Notes: generated by a model not told the origin, from the sequence alone. DNA of 64,000 nucleotides from Neisseria sp. DTU_2020_1000833_1_SI_GRL_NUU_006 (GCA_032388755.1 CP135593.1:1116001-1180000), one strand, 5' to 3'; shown: positions 32,940-42,300, numbered from the stretch's first letter. Numbers and translations are program-made.

Positions 32940-33854
32940 ATGACCGCCAAACCCGCCAAACGCCCCGTCAACGGCGTCCTTCTGCTCGACAAGCCCGAAG
33001 GACTTTCCAGCAACACCGCCCTGCAAAAAGCCCGCCGCCTCTACAACGCCGAAAAAGCGGGGCATACCGGCGTACTCGATCCTTTGGCGACCGGACTTTT
33101 GCCCGTCTGCTTCGGCGAAGCGACCAAGTTCGCCCAATACCTGCTGGATGCCGACAAAGCCTACACCGCCACGCTGAAACTCGGCGAAGCCAGCAGTACG
33201 GGCGATGCCGAAGGCGAAATCATCGCCACCGCCCGCGCCGATATTTCCTTAGCCGAATTTCAGACGGCATGCCAAGCCCTGACGGGCAACATCCGCCAAG
33301 TGCCGCCGATGTTTTCCGCCCTCAAACACGAAGGCAAACCGCTGTACGAATACGCCCGCAAAGGCATCGTCATCGAACGCAAACCACGCGACATCACCAT
33401 TTACGCCATTGATATTACCGAGTTTGACGCGCCCAAAGCCGTCATTGACGTACGTTGCAGCAAAGGCACCTACATCCGCACCCTAAGCGAAGACATCGCC
33501 AAACACATCGGCACGTTCGCCCACCTGACCGCCCTGCGCCGCACCGAAACCGCCGGTTTCTCCATCCGCGAAAGCCACACGCTCGAAGCCTTGGCAGAAT
33601 TAAACGAAACCGAACGCGACGCCCTGCTCCTGCCCTGCGACGTTTTAGTGCGGCACTTCCCCAAAATCGAACTAAACGACCGCGCCGTAACCATGCTCAA
33701 ATGCGGCCAGCGCCCGCAGTTTACCGAAAACATCTCCGCCGATCAGCCCATCCGCGTTTACGACAGAAGCGGAACATTTATCGGCTTGGTGGAATACCAA
33801 AAAGAAATCGGTCGCCTCAAAGCCCTGCGGCTGATGAATACGGCGAAAGAATGA
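32940..33854 (+). CDS. truB: tRNA pseudouridine-55 synthase
   Basis: A 304-residue enzyme that makes pseudouridine 55 in the T loop of tRNA. The motif Gly-His-Thr-Gly-Val-Leu-Asp-Pro-Leu-Ala-Thr-Gly at about residues 41 to 52 includes the catalytic Asp. Arg-Gln-Val-Pro-Pro-Met-Phe-Ser-Ala and Gly-Thr-Tyr-Ile-Arg-Thr-Leu are further conserved parts. It is associated with rbfA, as is common. Confidence 0.97.
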   Translation: MTAKPAKRPVNGVLLLDKPEGLSSNTALQKARRLYNAEKAGHTGVLDPLATGLLPVCFGEATKFAQYLLDADKAYTATLKLGEASSTGDAEGEIIATARADISLAEFQTACQALTGNIRQVPPMFSALKHEGKPLYEYARKGIVIERKPRDITIYAIDITEFDAPKAVIDVRCSKGTYIRTLSEDIAKHIGTFAHLTALRRTETAGFSIRESHTLEALAELNETERDALLLPCDVLVRHFPKIELNDRAVTMLKCGQRPQFTENISADQPIRVYDRSGTFIGLVEYQKEIGRLKALRLMNTAKE

Positions 33855-33882
33855 AGAATCTGATTCTTAAGTGAAAATATAG

Positions 33883-33922
33883 AAAAGGTCGTCTGAAATA
33901 TAGTTTTCAGACGACCTTTTCA
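33883..33922 (+). terminator. Uptake-sequence hairpin after truB
   Basis: A 16-bp stem of inverted uptake sequences with a short loop and a T-rich tail. Confidence 0.82.
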
Positions 33923-33974
33923 GTTGAATTTCTTAAAATATTGGCAGATTTGAAACAACCGTTCTAGCCCCATG

Positions 33975-34022
33975 AAAAAAGTCGTCTGAAAACCTGTCAT
34001 ACCCGTTTTCAGACGACTTTTC
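33975..34022 (-). terminator. Uptake-sequence hairpin behind pcnB
   Basis: A second inverted uptake pair, with AGTCGTCTGAA arms and a run of A on the left, acts as terminator for the leftward pcnB gene. Confidence 0.8.
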
Positions 34023-34033
34023 GACTATTATCT

Positions 34034-35377
34034 CTATTGCCCTTGTTCCGTTTTCTTTTTGCGCGGACGGCGGCGGCGTTTCTTTTTCACACCTTCGTTG
34101 CCCTGCGCACGAGCATGGTTTGTCGTCATTTCATTGCGCAAACCTTCATCGGCATGCTGGAAACTGTTCCACCATTCGACCGTTTGGCGGTCAATCTCGC
34201 CCACTTCGCCGCGCAACACCAGAAAGTCGTAAGCAGCCCGGAAACGCTGCTGCGCGAGCAGGCGGTGCGGACGGGCGCCGCGCATCTGTTCGAATTGCGG
34301 TTGGAACTGCCAGATTTCCCGCATGGTCGCGGCAAAACGCTGCGGCACGCCCCAACCTTTTTCAACATCGCTCCGCAGGGATTCGATAGCGTCTGTCAGA
34401 GCAGGCGTAGGCTTTTGCCCCTGTGCCAGATTCCGTTGCCAGCGTCGGTTGACATCCGGCCACAATACGGCAGCCAAGACGAAGCCGACTGAAACCGATT
34501 TGTCCTGACGCAGCCGCTCGTCAGTGTTTTTCAGTGCAAGCGAAATAATGCGGTTTTCAGGCTTTTCCGCCGATTTCAACGCAGTCAAAAGCGGATGGAT
34601 GTCGTCTGAAACACCCAAGCTGTTAAGTTTTTTCAAACATTCCCGCGCATGGCCGGAAAACAGCAGCTTCATGATTTCGTCAAACAGGCGGGCGACGGGT
34701 TCGTGTTTCAGACGACTAGCATACTCGGGAATCGGCGCGGCAGTGGATTCTTCCACCGAAAAGCCAAGTTTGCCCGACAAACGTACGGCGCGCAGGATAC
34801 GGACAGGATCCTCGCGGTACCGCTCCGCAGCATCGCCTATCATAACCAGGCTTCTGTCGGCTATATCGTTGACGCCGTTATGGAAATCCAAAATTTCTTC
34901 GCGTATCGGATCGTAATACAACGCATTGCAGGTAAAGTCTCGGCGCATCGCATCTTCTTCTATGCTGCCATAAGTGTTGTCTTTCATAATCCTGCCGTGC
35001 GCGTTTTGCTGCACCTTGCCGCCGCCGCGGAATGTCGTTACTTCTATGGTTTCCGGACCTGTCATGACATGGACGATTTGAAAACGCCTGCCGATGATGC
35101 GGCTGCGGCGGAAAATTTTTCTCACCTGCTCCGGCGTAGCATCGGTGGCGACATCGAAGTCTTTAGGCTCTACACCCAACAGCATATCCCTGACCGCCCC
35201 ACCTACGATATAGGCTTTGAATCCTTCCTCTTGCAAACGTTTGACGGTTTTTTCCGCTGCAAAACTGATCATATCCGCGCTGATACGGTATTCTTCAGCG
35301 GGGATGATTTCTTTGCGAACCTCGGTTTGCCTGCTCTGTCTGCCGGACAAAACTTTGTTCAGCCATTTTTTCAACAT
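34034..35377 (-). CDS. pcnB: Poly(A) polymerase I
   Basis: A 447-residue protein of the class II nucleotidyltransferase family. Gly-Gly-Ala-Val-Arg-Asp-Met-Leu-Leu-Gly near residue 57 and Lys-Asp-Phe-Asp-Val-Ala-Thr-Asp-Ala-Thr-Pro-Glu-Gln-Val after it hold the catalytic Asp pair. The carboxy tail is strongly basic, as usual for PcnB, which adds poly(A) to RNA and so speeds decay. The ATG at 35377 is chosen over a start 69 bases upstream because it fits the family and has AGGAAT before it. A CCA-adding enzyme is an alternative, but the basic tail favours PcnB. Confidence 0.91.
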   Translation of the reverse strand: MLKKWLNKVLSGRQSRQTEVRKEIIPAEEYRISADMISFAAEKTVKRLQEEGFKAYIVGGAVRDMLLGVEPKDFDVATDATPEQVRKIFRRSRIIGRRFQIVHVMTGPETIEVTTFRGGGKVQQNAHGRIMKDNTYGSIEEDAMRRDFTCNALYYDPIREEILDFHNGVNDIADRSLVMIGDAAERYREDPVRILRAVRLSGKLGFSVEESTAAPIPEYASRLKHEPVARLFDEIMKLLFSGHARECLKKLNSLGVSDDIHPLLTALKSAEKPENRIISLALKNTDERLRQDKSVSVGFVLAAVLWPDVNRRWQRNLAQGQKPTPALTDAIESLRSDVEKGWGVPQRFAATMREIWQFQPQFEQMRGARPHRLLAQQRFRAAYDFLVLRGEVGEIDRQTVEWWNSFQHADEGLRNEMTTNHARAQGNEGVKKKRRRRPRKKKTEQGQ

Positions 35378-35552
35378 ATTCCTGATACTCTTTCTTGTTA
35401 TCCTTCCGCCTGCAAACGGAAGCCACCGATGCGGGCGGGGCGTCATTATACCTTAAGTTGCGCTAACCTACGTCGTCTGAAGCCTTGCCGCCTCCGGCTG
35501 GCAGGCGCAGCAGTTTTAAATTACAATGAACCAAACTTATCCTTCCTGTCCG

Positions 35553-35921
35553 ATGATGAAAAAAACCAACGTATTATCCTTATTCCTCGCCCTTGCTGCG
35601 ACCGCCTGTTCAGACGGGTCTTCCGACAGCGTTACCGACAAATTCAAAAGCGAATTCCGCAAAGGTTTTGTCGAAGGCGCAACGGAGCAATGCGTTGCCA
35701 AAGTACCGAAAACAAGCCTGCTTTCGGAAGAAACCGTACTTCAAGTCTGCACCTGCACTGCCGAAAAGATGGCAGACCGCATTTCGGTGGAAGATATGTC
35801 TGCCATCCTGTCGGGCAATATCAGTGAAAACGTTAAAGAACAAATCAAACAGAGCACCACGGACTGTTTGAAAGAAACTGTCGGTTTGGACGGCAAGCGC
35901 GCCGCTTCGGCCAGTAAATAA
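35553..35921 (+). CDS. Small lipoprotein with Cys pairs
   Basis: A protein of about 122 residues with a signal sequence ending in a lipobox, Leu-Ala-Ala-Thr-Ala-Cys. The mature part is helical, with Cys in Glu-Gln-Cys-Val-Ala and in Val-Cys-Thr-Cys-Thr, plus one more near the end, so two disulfides are possible. I recognise no function. Two adjacent ATG codons (35553 and 35556) can start it; neither has a clear ribosome binding site. A seven-C run (35926-35932) follows the stop. Confidence 0.72.
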   Translation: MMKKTNVLSLFLALAATACSDGSSDSVTDKFKSEFRKGFVEGATEQCVAKVPKTSLLSEETVLQVCTCTAEKMADRISVEDMSAILSGNISENVKEQIKQSTTDCLKETVGLDGKRAASASK

Positions 35922-35999
35922 ACACCCCCCCCCTTCTTCAAACCTCGTCTGAACCTTTTTCGGACGTTTTTCAAAATCATTCAAGAAATCGAGTTTGAC

Positions 36000-36974
36000 A
36001 TGACCACATTCGCGCAATTCCTTCCGGAACATTTACAGCAAAACGCCCTGCCCGAACAATTAGGCAGCGTATTGGAATCCGTCATCTCCGCCTGCAGCGA
36101 AATCAGCGGAAAAGTCCGCCTCGGCGCGCTTTCAGGCGTTTTGGGTATGGCAGGTACAGGCAACATCCAAGGTGAAGACCAAAAAAAACTCGACGTTATC
36201 GCCAACGATATTCTCATCCGTATCTTAAAAGACAATCCGTCTGTTGCCGGTTTGGCAAGCGAAGAGGAAGACACTTTTGTCGCCGCCCATCCTGACGGAC
36301 GCTATTTGGTTTTGTTCGACCCGCTGGACGGCTCGTCCAACATTGATGTCAACATCTCCGTCGGCACAATTTTTTCCATTTTGGAGAAACCCGAAGGCGA
36401 TTTGGAAACGGCGTCATTTTTGCAAAAAGGCCGAGATCAAGTTGCCGCAGGTTATGTTTTATACGGCCCGCAAACCCAACTGGTCTTGACCGTCGGACAC
36501 GGTGTTTCCGTCTTTACTTTGGACGAGGACGGCAATTTTGTGATGACCAAAGAAAATCCGCGCGTTCCCGAAACCACCAAAGAATTTGCCATCAATATGT
36601 CCAACCGCCGCCATTGGCTGCCGCCCGTCCAACGTTATATCGACGAATTGCTGGCAGGTGAAACCGACAGTCGCGGTAAAAACTACAATATGCGCTGGGT
36701 TGCCAGCATGGTTGCCGAAATCCACCGCATCCTGATGCGCGGCGGCGTGTTCATGTACCCTCAAGACAAACGCGATCTCTCCAAACCGGGCAAACTGCGC
36801 CTGATGTACGAAGCCAACCCGATGAGCCTGATTTTGGAACAGGCAGGCGGCGCAGCTTTCGACGGACAGACCGACATGCTGGATGTCAAGCCGGTCGGAT
36901 TGCACCAACGCGTCGCCGTCTTCATGGGCAGCAAAGAAGAAGTGGACTATATCCGCAAACTTCATCAAGCCTGA
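36000..36974 (+). CDS. fbp: Class 1 fructose-1,6-bisphosphatase
   Basis: A 324-residue gluconeogenic enzyme. The metal-binding motif Asp-Pro-Leu-Asp-Gly-Ser-Ser-Asn-Ile-Asp lies near residue 107, and Lys-Leu-Arg-Leu-Met-Tyr-Glu-Ala-Asn-Pro, part of the substrate site, near 265. It removes the 1-phosphate of fructose-1,6-bisphosphate. Length and motifs are normal. A Correia element starts 19 bases after the stop. Confidence 0.97.
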   Translation: MTTFAQFLPEHLQQNALPEQLGSVLESVISACSEISGKVRLGALSGVLGMAGTGNIQGEDQKKLDVIANDILIRILKDNPSVAGLASEEEDTFVAAHPDGRYLVLFDPLDGSSNIDVNISVGTIFSILEKPEGDLETASFLQKGRDQVAAGYVLYGPQTQLVLTVGHGVSVFTLDEDGNFVMTKENPRVPETTKEFAINMSNRRHWLPPVQRYIDELLAGETDSRGKNYNMRWVASMVAEIHRILMRGGVFMYPQDKRDLSKPGKLRLMYEANPMSLILEQAGGAAFDGQTDMLDVKPVGLHQRVAVFMGSKEEVDYIRKLHQA

Positions 36975-36993
36975 CAGGTGTAAAAATTAAATG

Positions 36994-37100
36994 TATAGTG
37001 GATTAACTTTAAATCAGGACAAGGCGACGAAGCCGCAGACAGTACAAATAGTACGGCAAGGCGAGGCAACGCCGTACTGGTTTAAAGTTAAACCACTATA
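36994..37100. repeat. Correia repeat enclosed element (short form, 107 bp)
   Basis: It runs from TATAGTGGATTAAC to a matching inverted end at 37100, with the typical core of AGGCGACGAAGCCGCAGACA and the AGTACAAATAGTACGGCAAG part. The right end has one mismatch (AAACCACTATA). The central part found in the copy at 60956 is absent. Such elements are miniature neisserial mobile repeats that can be cut by RNase III or supply promoters. Confidence 0.92.
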
Positions 37101-37144
37101 AAAAGGTCATCTGAAATTACCGTGTATGTTTCAGACGACCTTTT
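37101..37144 (+). terminator. Uptake-sequence hairpin after fbp
   Basis: A 16-bp stem with one mismatched base in the left uptake copy (GGTCATCTGAA), directly beside the Correia element, followed by a T run. Confidence 0.78.
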
Positions 37145-37501
37145 CCCAATATTCTGAAAATTGGAATGACCAGATAAAAAAATACCTCCTTACCTTGCTT
37201 CCGATTATCCATGCTTTATGTGAATTCCGCTGTGGATATATCAAATTAATAATTGATATAAAAGAAGAAAATATAATTGATTAAAAAACAGGCAGATAAA
37301 ATTCCCAAAAAATAAGCAGAATTTGTCAAGCCTTTGCTGACCGCCGACTAGAATTTTTTTGCCCCCGTTTTTCAAACGCGTTACACTTCCTCCTCGTCTG
37401 TTTTCAGACGACGTTTCACTCCAACCGTGCCGCTGCCGTCATTGCGCCGGCAGTCAGGCAGTCAGCGTCATTGCGCCGCTGTAAATACGAAAGAACACAC
37501 T
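37145..37501. other. AT-rich leader of bioB
   Basis: No gene is seen. Bases 37180-37330 are strongly AT-rich and must contain the bioB promoter, though I could not settle on hexamers. A single uptake sequence (about 37402-37412) and a duplicated GTCAGTCAG-like piece near 37437-37469 follow. Confidence 0.45.
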
Positions 37502-38554
37502 ATGACCATCTCTCCCGTCGCCTTGCGCCGTAAGACCGAGCGCAAGCCGCATCCGACCGCGCGCTATTGGAAAAAATGCGATGTCGAAGCCCTGTTCGGA
37601 CTTCCCTTCCTCGACCTCGTTTACCAAGCCGCCGAAATCCACCGCCAAAATTTCAACCCGCGCGAAATCCAGCTTTCCACCCTGTTGTCCATCAAAACCG
37701 GCGGCTGCCCCGAAGACTGCGCCTACTGCCCGCAATCGGCGCACCACAACACCAATCTGGGCAAAGAGCAGATGATGGATGTGGACGAAATCGTCGAAAA
37801 AGCCAAAATCGCCAAATCGCGCGGCGCAAGCCGTTTCTGCATGGGCGCGGCATGGCGCGGCCCCAAACCGAAAGACGTGGAGACGGTTTCCGCAATCATC
37901 AAAGCCGTGAAGGGTTTGGGCATGGAAACCTGTGGCACGTTCGGTATGCTTGAAGATGGTATGGCGGAAGACTTCAAAAAAGCAGGTTTGGACTATTACA
38001 ACCACAACCTCGACACCGACCCCGAACGTTACAACGACATCATCCACACGCGCAAACACGAAGACCGCATGGACACCTTAGGCAAAGTCCGCAACGCCGG
38101 TTTGAAAGTCTGCTGCGGCGGCATCGTCGGCATGAACGAGACCCGCGCCGAACGTGCCGGACTGATTGCCAGCCTCGCCAACCTCGACCCGCAGCCCGAA
38201 AGCGTACCGATTAACCAGTTGGTTAAAGTGGAAGGCACGCCGCTTGCCGATGCCGAAGATTTGGATTGGACGGAGTTCGTCCGTACCATCGCCGTGGCGC
38301 GGATTACCATGCCGCACAGCTATGTCCGCCTTTCCGCCGGACGCTCGAGTATGCCCGAATCCATGCAGGCAATGTGTTTCATGGCGGGCGCGAACTCGAT
38401 TTTCTACGGCGACAAACTCTTAACCACCGAAAATCCCGACGAAGACGGCGACCGCCTGCTGATGGAAAAGCTGGATTTGTATCCGCTGCAGTTTGAGCTG
38501 GAAGAAGAATACGAAGCGGCGCAGGAAACGCCCAAGATTAAGGTCGATTATTAA
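37502..38554 (+). CDS. bioB: Biotin synthase
   Basis: A 350-residue radical SAM enzyme that inserts sulfur into dethiobiotin. The cluster motif is Cys69-x3-Cys73-x2-Cys76 (Gly-Cys-Pro-Glu-Asp-Cys-Ala-Tyr-Cys-Pro-Gln-Ser), and Tyr-Tyr-Asn-His-Asn-Leu-Asp-Thr is also conserved. The ATG at 37502 fits the family; an in-frame start at 37427 only adds leader sequence. No other biotin gene is near. Confidence 0.97.
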   Translation: MTISPVALRRKTERKPHPTARYWKKCDVEALFGLPFLDLVYQAAEIHRQNFNPREIQLSTLLSIKTGGCPEDCAYCPQSAHHNTNLGKEQMMDVDEIVEKAKIAKSRGASRFCMGAAWRGPKPKDVETVSAIIKAVKGLGMETCGTFGMLEDGMAEDFKKAGLDYYNHNLDTDPERYNDIIHTRKHEDRMDTLGKVRNAGLKVCCGGIVGMNETRAERAGLIASLANLDPQPESVPINQLVKVEGTPLADAEDLDWTEFVRTIAVARITMPHSYVRLSAGRSSMPESMQAMCFMAGANSIFYGDKLLTTENPDEDGDRLLMEKLDLYPLQFELEEEYEAAQETPKIKVDY

Positions 38555-38571
38555 TCCTTCCACAAAAACAC

Positions 38572-38637
38572 AAGGTCGCCTGAAAACGGGTATCAACGTT
38601 TCATTTCGTTGAAACAGATTTTCAGACGACCTTTTTT
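38572..38637 (+). terminator. Uptake-sequence hairpin after bioB
   Basis: An imperfect inverted uptake pair (left copy GGTCGCCTGAA) with a long loop and a seven-T tail. Confidence 0.78.
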
Positions 38638-38673
38638 GTAGAGATGAAAATAAGATTCAAGCATTATGCCACC

Positions 38674-38703
38674 TTGTTTGCCTCCCATCTTTTCCATTAT
38701 AAT
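38674..38703 (+). promoter_or_regulatory. Candidate promoter for the YddG-like exporter
   Basis: TTGTTT and TATAAT are separated by 18 bases. The -10 is perfect, but the -35 is weak. Another uptake-sequence hairpin (38788-38841) lies between it and the gene, so it may be attenuated. Confidence 0.4.
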
Positions 38704-38787
38704 TCGCCCTTGAAAAAACCTTCGTTTTTCTGTGGAATCGCTCTCTAAAAAAGAGCAAGTTTTTCCTAGATTCCCGCAAAACGATAC

Positions 38788-38841
38788 AAAGGTCGTCTGA
38801 AAGCATCATTCAATGAAGCGATGTTTTCAGACGGCCTTTTT
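38788..38841 (+). terminator. Uptake-sequence hairpin before the YddG-like gene
   Basis: The left copy is GGTCGTCTGAAA and the right copy has GGCC in place of GACC, giving one G-T pair. A T run follows at 38837-38841. Confidence 0.65.
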
Positions 38842-38919
38842 GAACACGCAGACAGGCAGATTCAAACAAAAACATTACCGTCTCTCGCCATTCCATCCGC
38901 ACTTCCAATACACCGCATC

Positions 38920-39828
38920 ATGTTCCGTATTACCGCCTATCCCATCTCCCCGAAACAGGCCACCTTCATCGGCCTTTTCGCCGTCTGTTTTTGGAGTTCC
39001 GTCATCGGGTTAATCCGTACCTTGAGCCTGCACATGGGGGCGGTAGGCGGCGCAGCGGTCATGTACAGCCTTGCCACGATATTGCTGCTGCTGATTTTCG
39101 GCAAACCCGATTTGCGCCGCTTCAGCCGGAATTACCTTTTTTGGGCAGGTATCTTTTTTGTCGGCTGCGAATTGTGCCTGTCCCTTTCCATCGGATATGC
39201 GGACAACGCCAGACAAACCGTCGAAATCGGCATGGTCAATTATTTATGGCCGACTTTTACCATCATCGGCGCGGTCTGGTTTAACAAACAGCCGGCAAAA
39301 TGGTGGATCGCCATAGGCTTTGCACTATCCTTCATCGGCATTGCCATTGTCTTGGGCGGGGAAGGCGGATTGTCCCCAGCCCATATTTACCGCAATGTCC
39401 TCGCAAATCCCGCAGGCTATATCATGGCGCTCTTGGACGCGCTGTTTTGGGCGGCATATTGCACACTGACCGCGAGGGTTAAGGCGCAGGGTAATGCCGT
39501 CGGCTTTTTCTTTTTCCTCGTTTCCTGCGTTCTGTGGGCTAAATATTTTGCAGGCAGCTACGGCAGCCTCAATTTCGATACCGAATCAGTCTTATATGCG
39601 CTTGCTGCCGCATCCTGTATGGGTTTGGGCTATGCAGTGTGGAACATCGGCATCTCGCGCGGCAACATGACCGTTTTGGCAGGAGCATCTTATTTTATCC
39701 CCGTTTTCTCCGCCCTGATTTCATCCTTCCTGCTCGACGCACCGCCTCCTACGGAATTTTGGCAAGGTGCGGCGATGGTATGCATCGGATCGGCCGTATG
39801 CTGGTTGGCAACACAAAAGAAAGCATGA
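38920..39828 (+). CDS. yddG: DMT-family exporter, YddG-like (aromatic amino acids)
   Basis: A 302-residue inner-membrane protein with about ten hydrophobic spans in two EamA-type halves. The Glu-Ile-Gly-Met-Val-Asn-Tyr-Leu-Trp-Pro-Thr motif near residue 104 and the Tyr-Phe-Ile-Pro-Val-Phe-Ser-Ala segment near 263 are seen in YddG, which exports aromatic amino acids and related compounds. The ATG at 38920 is chosen because the 33 codons before it run through an uptake sequence and lack protein character. The substrate is inferred from the family. Confidence 0.82.
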   Translation: MFRITAYPISPKQATFIGLFAVCFWSSVIGLIRTLSLHMGAVGGAAVMYSLATILLLLIFGKPDLRRFSRNYLFWAGIFFVGCELCLSLSIGYADNARQTVEIGMVNYLWPTFTIIGAVWFNKQPAKWWIAIGFALSFIGIAIVLGGEGGLSPAHIYRNVLANPAGYIMALLDALFWAAYCTLTARVKAQGNAVGFFFFLVSCVLWAKYFAGSYGSLNFDTESVLYALAAASCMGLGYAVWNIGISRGNMTVLAGASYFIPVFSALISSFLLDAPPPTEFWQGAAMVCIGSAVCWLATQKKA

Positions 39829-39917
39829 CCGCACCTCTAAATCATAGAAATAAGATTTTCGGTTGAGACATATACCGATAAAAGCGTAACCGCCCCCGAC
39901 CGTATCACATCTCAACA

Positions 39918-39980
39918 CAACGTCGTCTGAAAACCGACATGGCAGGTTTTGCTCAAGCCGGTTTTCAGACGACGTTTTTC
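39918..39980. terminator. Uptake-sequence hairpin between converging genes
   Basis: An inverted pair with ACGTCGTCTGAAAAC arms and a loop of about 25 bases lies between the exporter gene and the leftward binding-protein gene. It can serve both. Confidence 0.75.
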
Positions 39981-39996
39981 TTATCAAAGTACCAAC

Positions 39997-41040
39997 TTAT
40001 CTTTTGGGCGACAGTTTATCGACCAGACCGCCGTCAGCGAAGAATTTTTTCATGATTTCATCCCATGTACCGAATTTTTCGTTGGGGCTGAAGGTTTCGA
40101 TTTCGGGGAAATCTGCTTTGTGTGCGGCGAAGACTTCGGCATTGCGCGGACGCAGGTAGAGTTTGGCGGCAAGCTCCTGCGCGGGTTTGCTCCATAGATA
40201 TTCCAAATATTCCTTAGCGGCTTCCTGCGTACCTTTCTTGTCGGCAACGCTGTCCACAACGGCAACAGGGGTTTCAGACAGAATGGTATAGCTCGGATAA
40301 ACGATTTCAAACTGATCTTGGGTCAGTTTTTTACTGACGTGATTCGCCTCGTTTTCAAAGGTAACCAAAACGTCGCCGATATTGCGCTGACTGAATGTTG
40401 TCGTGGCGGCACGTCCGCCGTTTTCAAACACAGGCGTGTTTTTCAGGACGGAAGCGGCAAATTCCTGCGCTTTGGCTTCATCGCCGTTGTTGGCTTTCAA
40501 ACCGTAAGCGTATGCGCCAAGGAAAGCATAGCGGCCATTGCCGGAAGTTTTCGGGTTGGCGAGTACGATTTTGACACCGTCTTTCGCTAAGTCGTTCCAG
40601 TCTTTGATTTGTTTGGGATTGCCTTTGCGGACAAGGAAAACGGTTACGCTGGTATAGGGAACGGCATTGTCCGGCAGACGTTTTGCCCAATCGGGTTTAA
40701 TCAGCCCTTTTTGAGCCAACAAATCGATGTCGGAAGTCTGGTTCATGGTAACGACATCCGCCGCCAGGCCGTTGGCAACAGACAATGCCTGCTTGCTGGA
40801 ACCGCCGTGCGACTGTTGAATGTCTATGTCTGCGCCCTTGTGTTTGCTTTGATATTCTTTGACAAACAAAGGGTTGTATTCCTTATAAAAATCTCGTGCC
40901 ACATCATAAGAAACATTCAATAGTTTCACACCTTTGCCGTCTGCCGCAGGAGAAGACGGTGAAGCGGTGTTTTGTTCAGATTGCGGCGAGCATGCCGCTA
41001 AAACTGCGGCGGCGAAAAGGGCGGTTGTGCGGACAGTCAT
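39997..41040 (-). CDS. Sulfate/thiosulfate-type ABC substrate-binding lipoprotein
   Basis: A 347-residue protein with a lipobox (Leu-Ala-Ala-Cys, Cys at 17), so it is probably anchored to the outer face of the inner membrane. Asn-Val-Ser-Tyr-Asp-Val-Ala-Arg-Asp-Phe-Tyr and Gln-Ser-His-Gly-Gly-Ser-Ser-Lys-Gln are the Sbp/CysP anion-binding motifs. It should deliver sulfate or thiosulfate to a CysTWA-type transporter, whose genes are not in this window. GGAG before ATG 41040 decides the start. Confidence 0.91.
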   Translation of the reverse strand: MTVRTTALFAAAVLAACSPQSEQNTASPSSPAADGKGVKLLNVSYDVARDFYKEYNPLFVKEYQSKHKGADIDIQQSHGGSSKQALSVANGLAADVVTMNQTSDIDLLAQKGLIKPDWAKRLPDNAVPYTSVTVFLVRKGNPKQIKDWNDLAKDGVKIVLANPKTSGNGRYAFLGAYAYGLKANNGDEAKAQEFAASVLKNTPVFENGGRAATTTFSQRNIGDVLVTFENEANHVSKKLTQDQFEIVYPSYTILSETPVAVVDSVADKKGTQEAAKEYLEYLWSKPAQELAAKLYLRPRNAEVFAAHKADFPEIETFSPNEKFGTWDEIMKKFFADGGLVDKLSPKR

Positions 41041-41357
41041 TTTGTTCTCCAAATATTTGACAGGCACACTTTATACCGACGTTTCAGACGACGGAAATAA
41101 TGTTTGCTTTCGGGTTTAGCGATTTTGGTTATAAACCCCAAACTTCGGCCAATGCCCGATGATTTCATATCGATTGGGAATTTAAAGCACTCGGAAGTTT
41201 TTCTGCACGATATACTTTCCGATCGTATCGGCTTCTTCCATATTGCAGGACTTTATTCCATATTCAATCTCAAAAACAACGTCGTCTGAAAACAGGCACA
41301 GCAGACTTTGCTAAAGCCATATTTTCAGACGACGTTTTATCTAAACCCAGAAGAGGG
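41041..41357. other. Upstream region of the sulfate-binding gene
   Basis: No gene is seen in these 317 bases. An inverted uptake pair with ACGTCGTCTGAA arms (41278-41339) closes the nnrE transcript from neither obvious side; a single uptake sequence lies near 41082-41092. The promoter of the binding-protein gene must be here. Confidence 0.5.
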
Positions 41358-41984
41358 CTACTCTATCCCAATATCCAAACACACGGTTTCGCCGCAATAT
41401 GCTTTGCCTGCGTCAGTCATATGCGCGGGTTTGTAGGCGGCGAAGGCGTAGGTCAGATCGGCGCGGAAGGTGTCTTTGTCTGCTTCGCCTGTGTCGCAGT
41501 TCAGCCCGGTCGGGATGTCCAGCGCGATTTTGAAACCGTCGGCTTGATTCAGCAGGCGGCAGACAGCGGCGGCTGTTTCGGGCAATGCGCCGCTGAAGCC
41601 TGTTCCGAAAATGCCTTCGATAACGAGGCCGTAACCTGTTTTCAGACGACCTTTGAGTTCGTCAGGGCGGATAATGCTGACGCCGTCCGCATGATTCAAA
41701 CGCTCGCGGTTCAACTGCGCCAGCGGCGACAGTTTGTCTCCCAAGACGAAAACAACATCTACCTGCCAATCCCGATCCGACAACGCGCGCGCGATGACCA
41801 AACCGTCGCCGCCGTTGTTGCCCTTGCCGCAAACGATTAACGCGCTCCCTGCTTTGGGGAAACGGCGCAGCAAATCCGCGGCGGCGGCTTGTCCCGCGTT
41901 TTCCATCAGTTGCTCGAAAGTCGTGCCTTTATCGACTGCCATTTGTTCGTGTTCGCGCATTTCTGCGGCGGTGTAGATTTTCAT
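41358..41984 (-). CDS. nnrE: NAD(P)H-hydrate epimerase
   Basis: A 208-residue YjeF amino-domain protein. Val-Cys-Gly-Lys-Gly-Asn-Asn-Gly-Gly-Asp-Gly near residue 55, Gly-Ile-Phe-Gly-Thr-Gly and Asp-Ile-Pro-Thr-Gly-Leu are its signatures. It interconverts the R and S forms of damaged NAD(P)H hydrate so that the dehydratase can repair it. AAAAGGAG lies just before two adjacent ATGs (41987 and 41984). In many bacteria this domain is fused to the dehydratase, which here is a separate gene at 53149-54048. Confidence 0.93.
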   Translation of the reverse strand: MKIYTAAEMREHEQMAVDKGTTFEQLMENAGQAAAADLLRRFPKAGSALIVCGKGNNGGDGLVIARALSDRDWQVDVVFVLGDKLSPLAQLNRERLNHADGVSIIRPDELKGRLKTGYGLVIEGIFGTGFSGALPETAAAVCRLLNQADGFKIALDIPTGLNCDTGEADKDTFRADLTYAFAAYKPAHMTDAGKAYCGETVCLDIGIE

Positions 41985-42138
41985 CATTCGCTCCTTTTCT
42001 CTTTTCTGCCTATCAAACATCCAAACGAAAACCTTATCAATAGCCCTTCCCGACTTTCCCGTCAAATCATTCGCTTTTTTTGATTTGCCGCAAGAGGTCG
42101 TCTGAAAACCAAGTTTTGGGCGGTTTTGAATTTGATTT

Positions 42139-42172
42139 TTATGTTAATAATATTTATTATCATAATAAAATA
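42139..42172 (+). promoter_or_regulatory. Candidate Fur box upstream of feoA
   Basis: The AT-rich stretch has repeating (A/T)AT-type units, TTAATAATATTTATTATCAT, as in neisserial Fur boxes (19 bp, three overlapping hexamers). It lies about 130 bp before feoA and fits iron repression of the feo genes. Confidence 0.6.
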
Positions 42173-42300
42173 AAACAATAAACAATCAAAACTACTTCTT
42201 TTGCGGGGACGGGCTTTGGGACATACCTTTGTCCCGCCCTGTGTCCAATTCGTCTTCACAGGCTGTCTTTTTTTCAATCGAAACGAAAGTAAAACACCCT

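Noticed and set aside
35377..35446. Longer amino end for pcnB
   Set aside because: The extra 23 residues are Arg/Pro-rich leader without family support; AGGAAT precedes ATG 35377.
35926..35932. Run of seven C as a phase-variable tract of the lipoprotein gene
   Set aside because: It lies after the stop codon and in no promoter spacer that I can identify.
37427..37501. Upstream extension of bioB
   Set aside because: The extra 25 codons do not fit the BioB family, and the ATG at 37502 gives the usual start.
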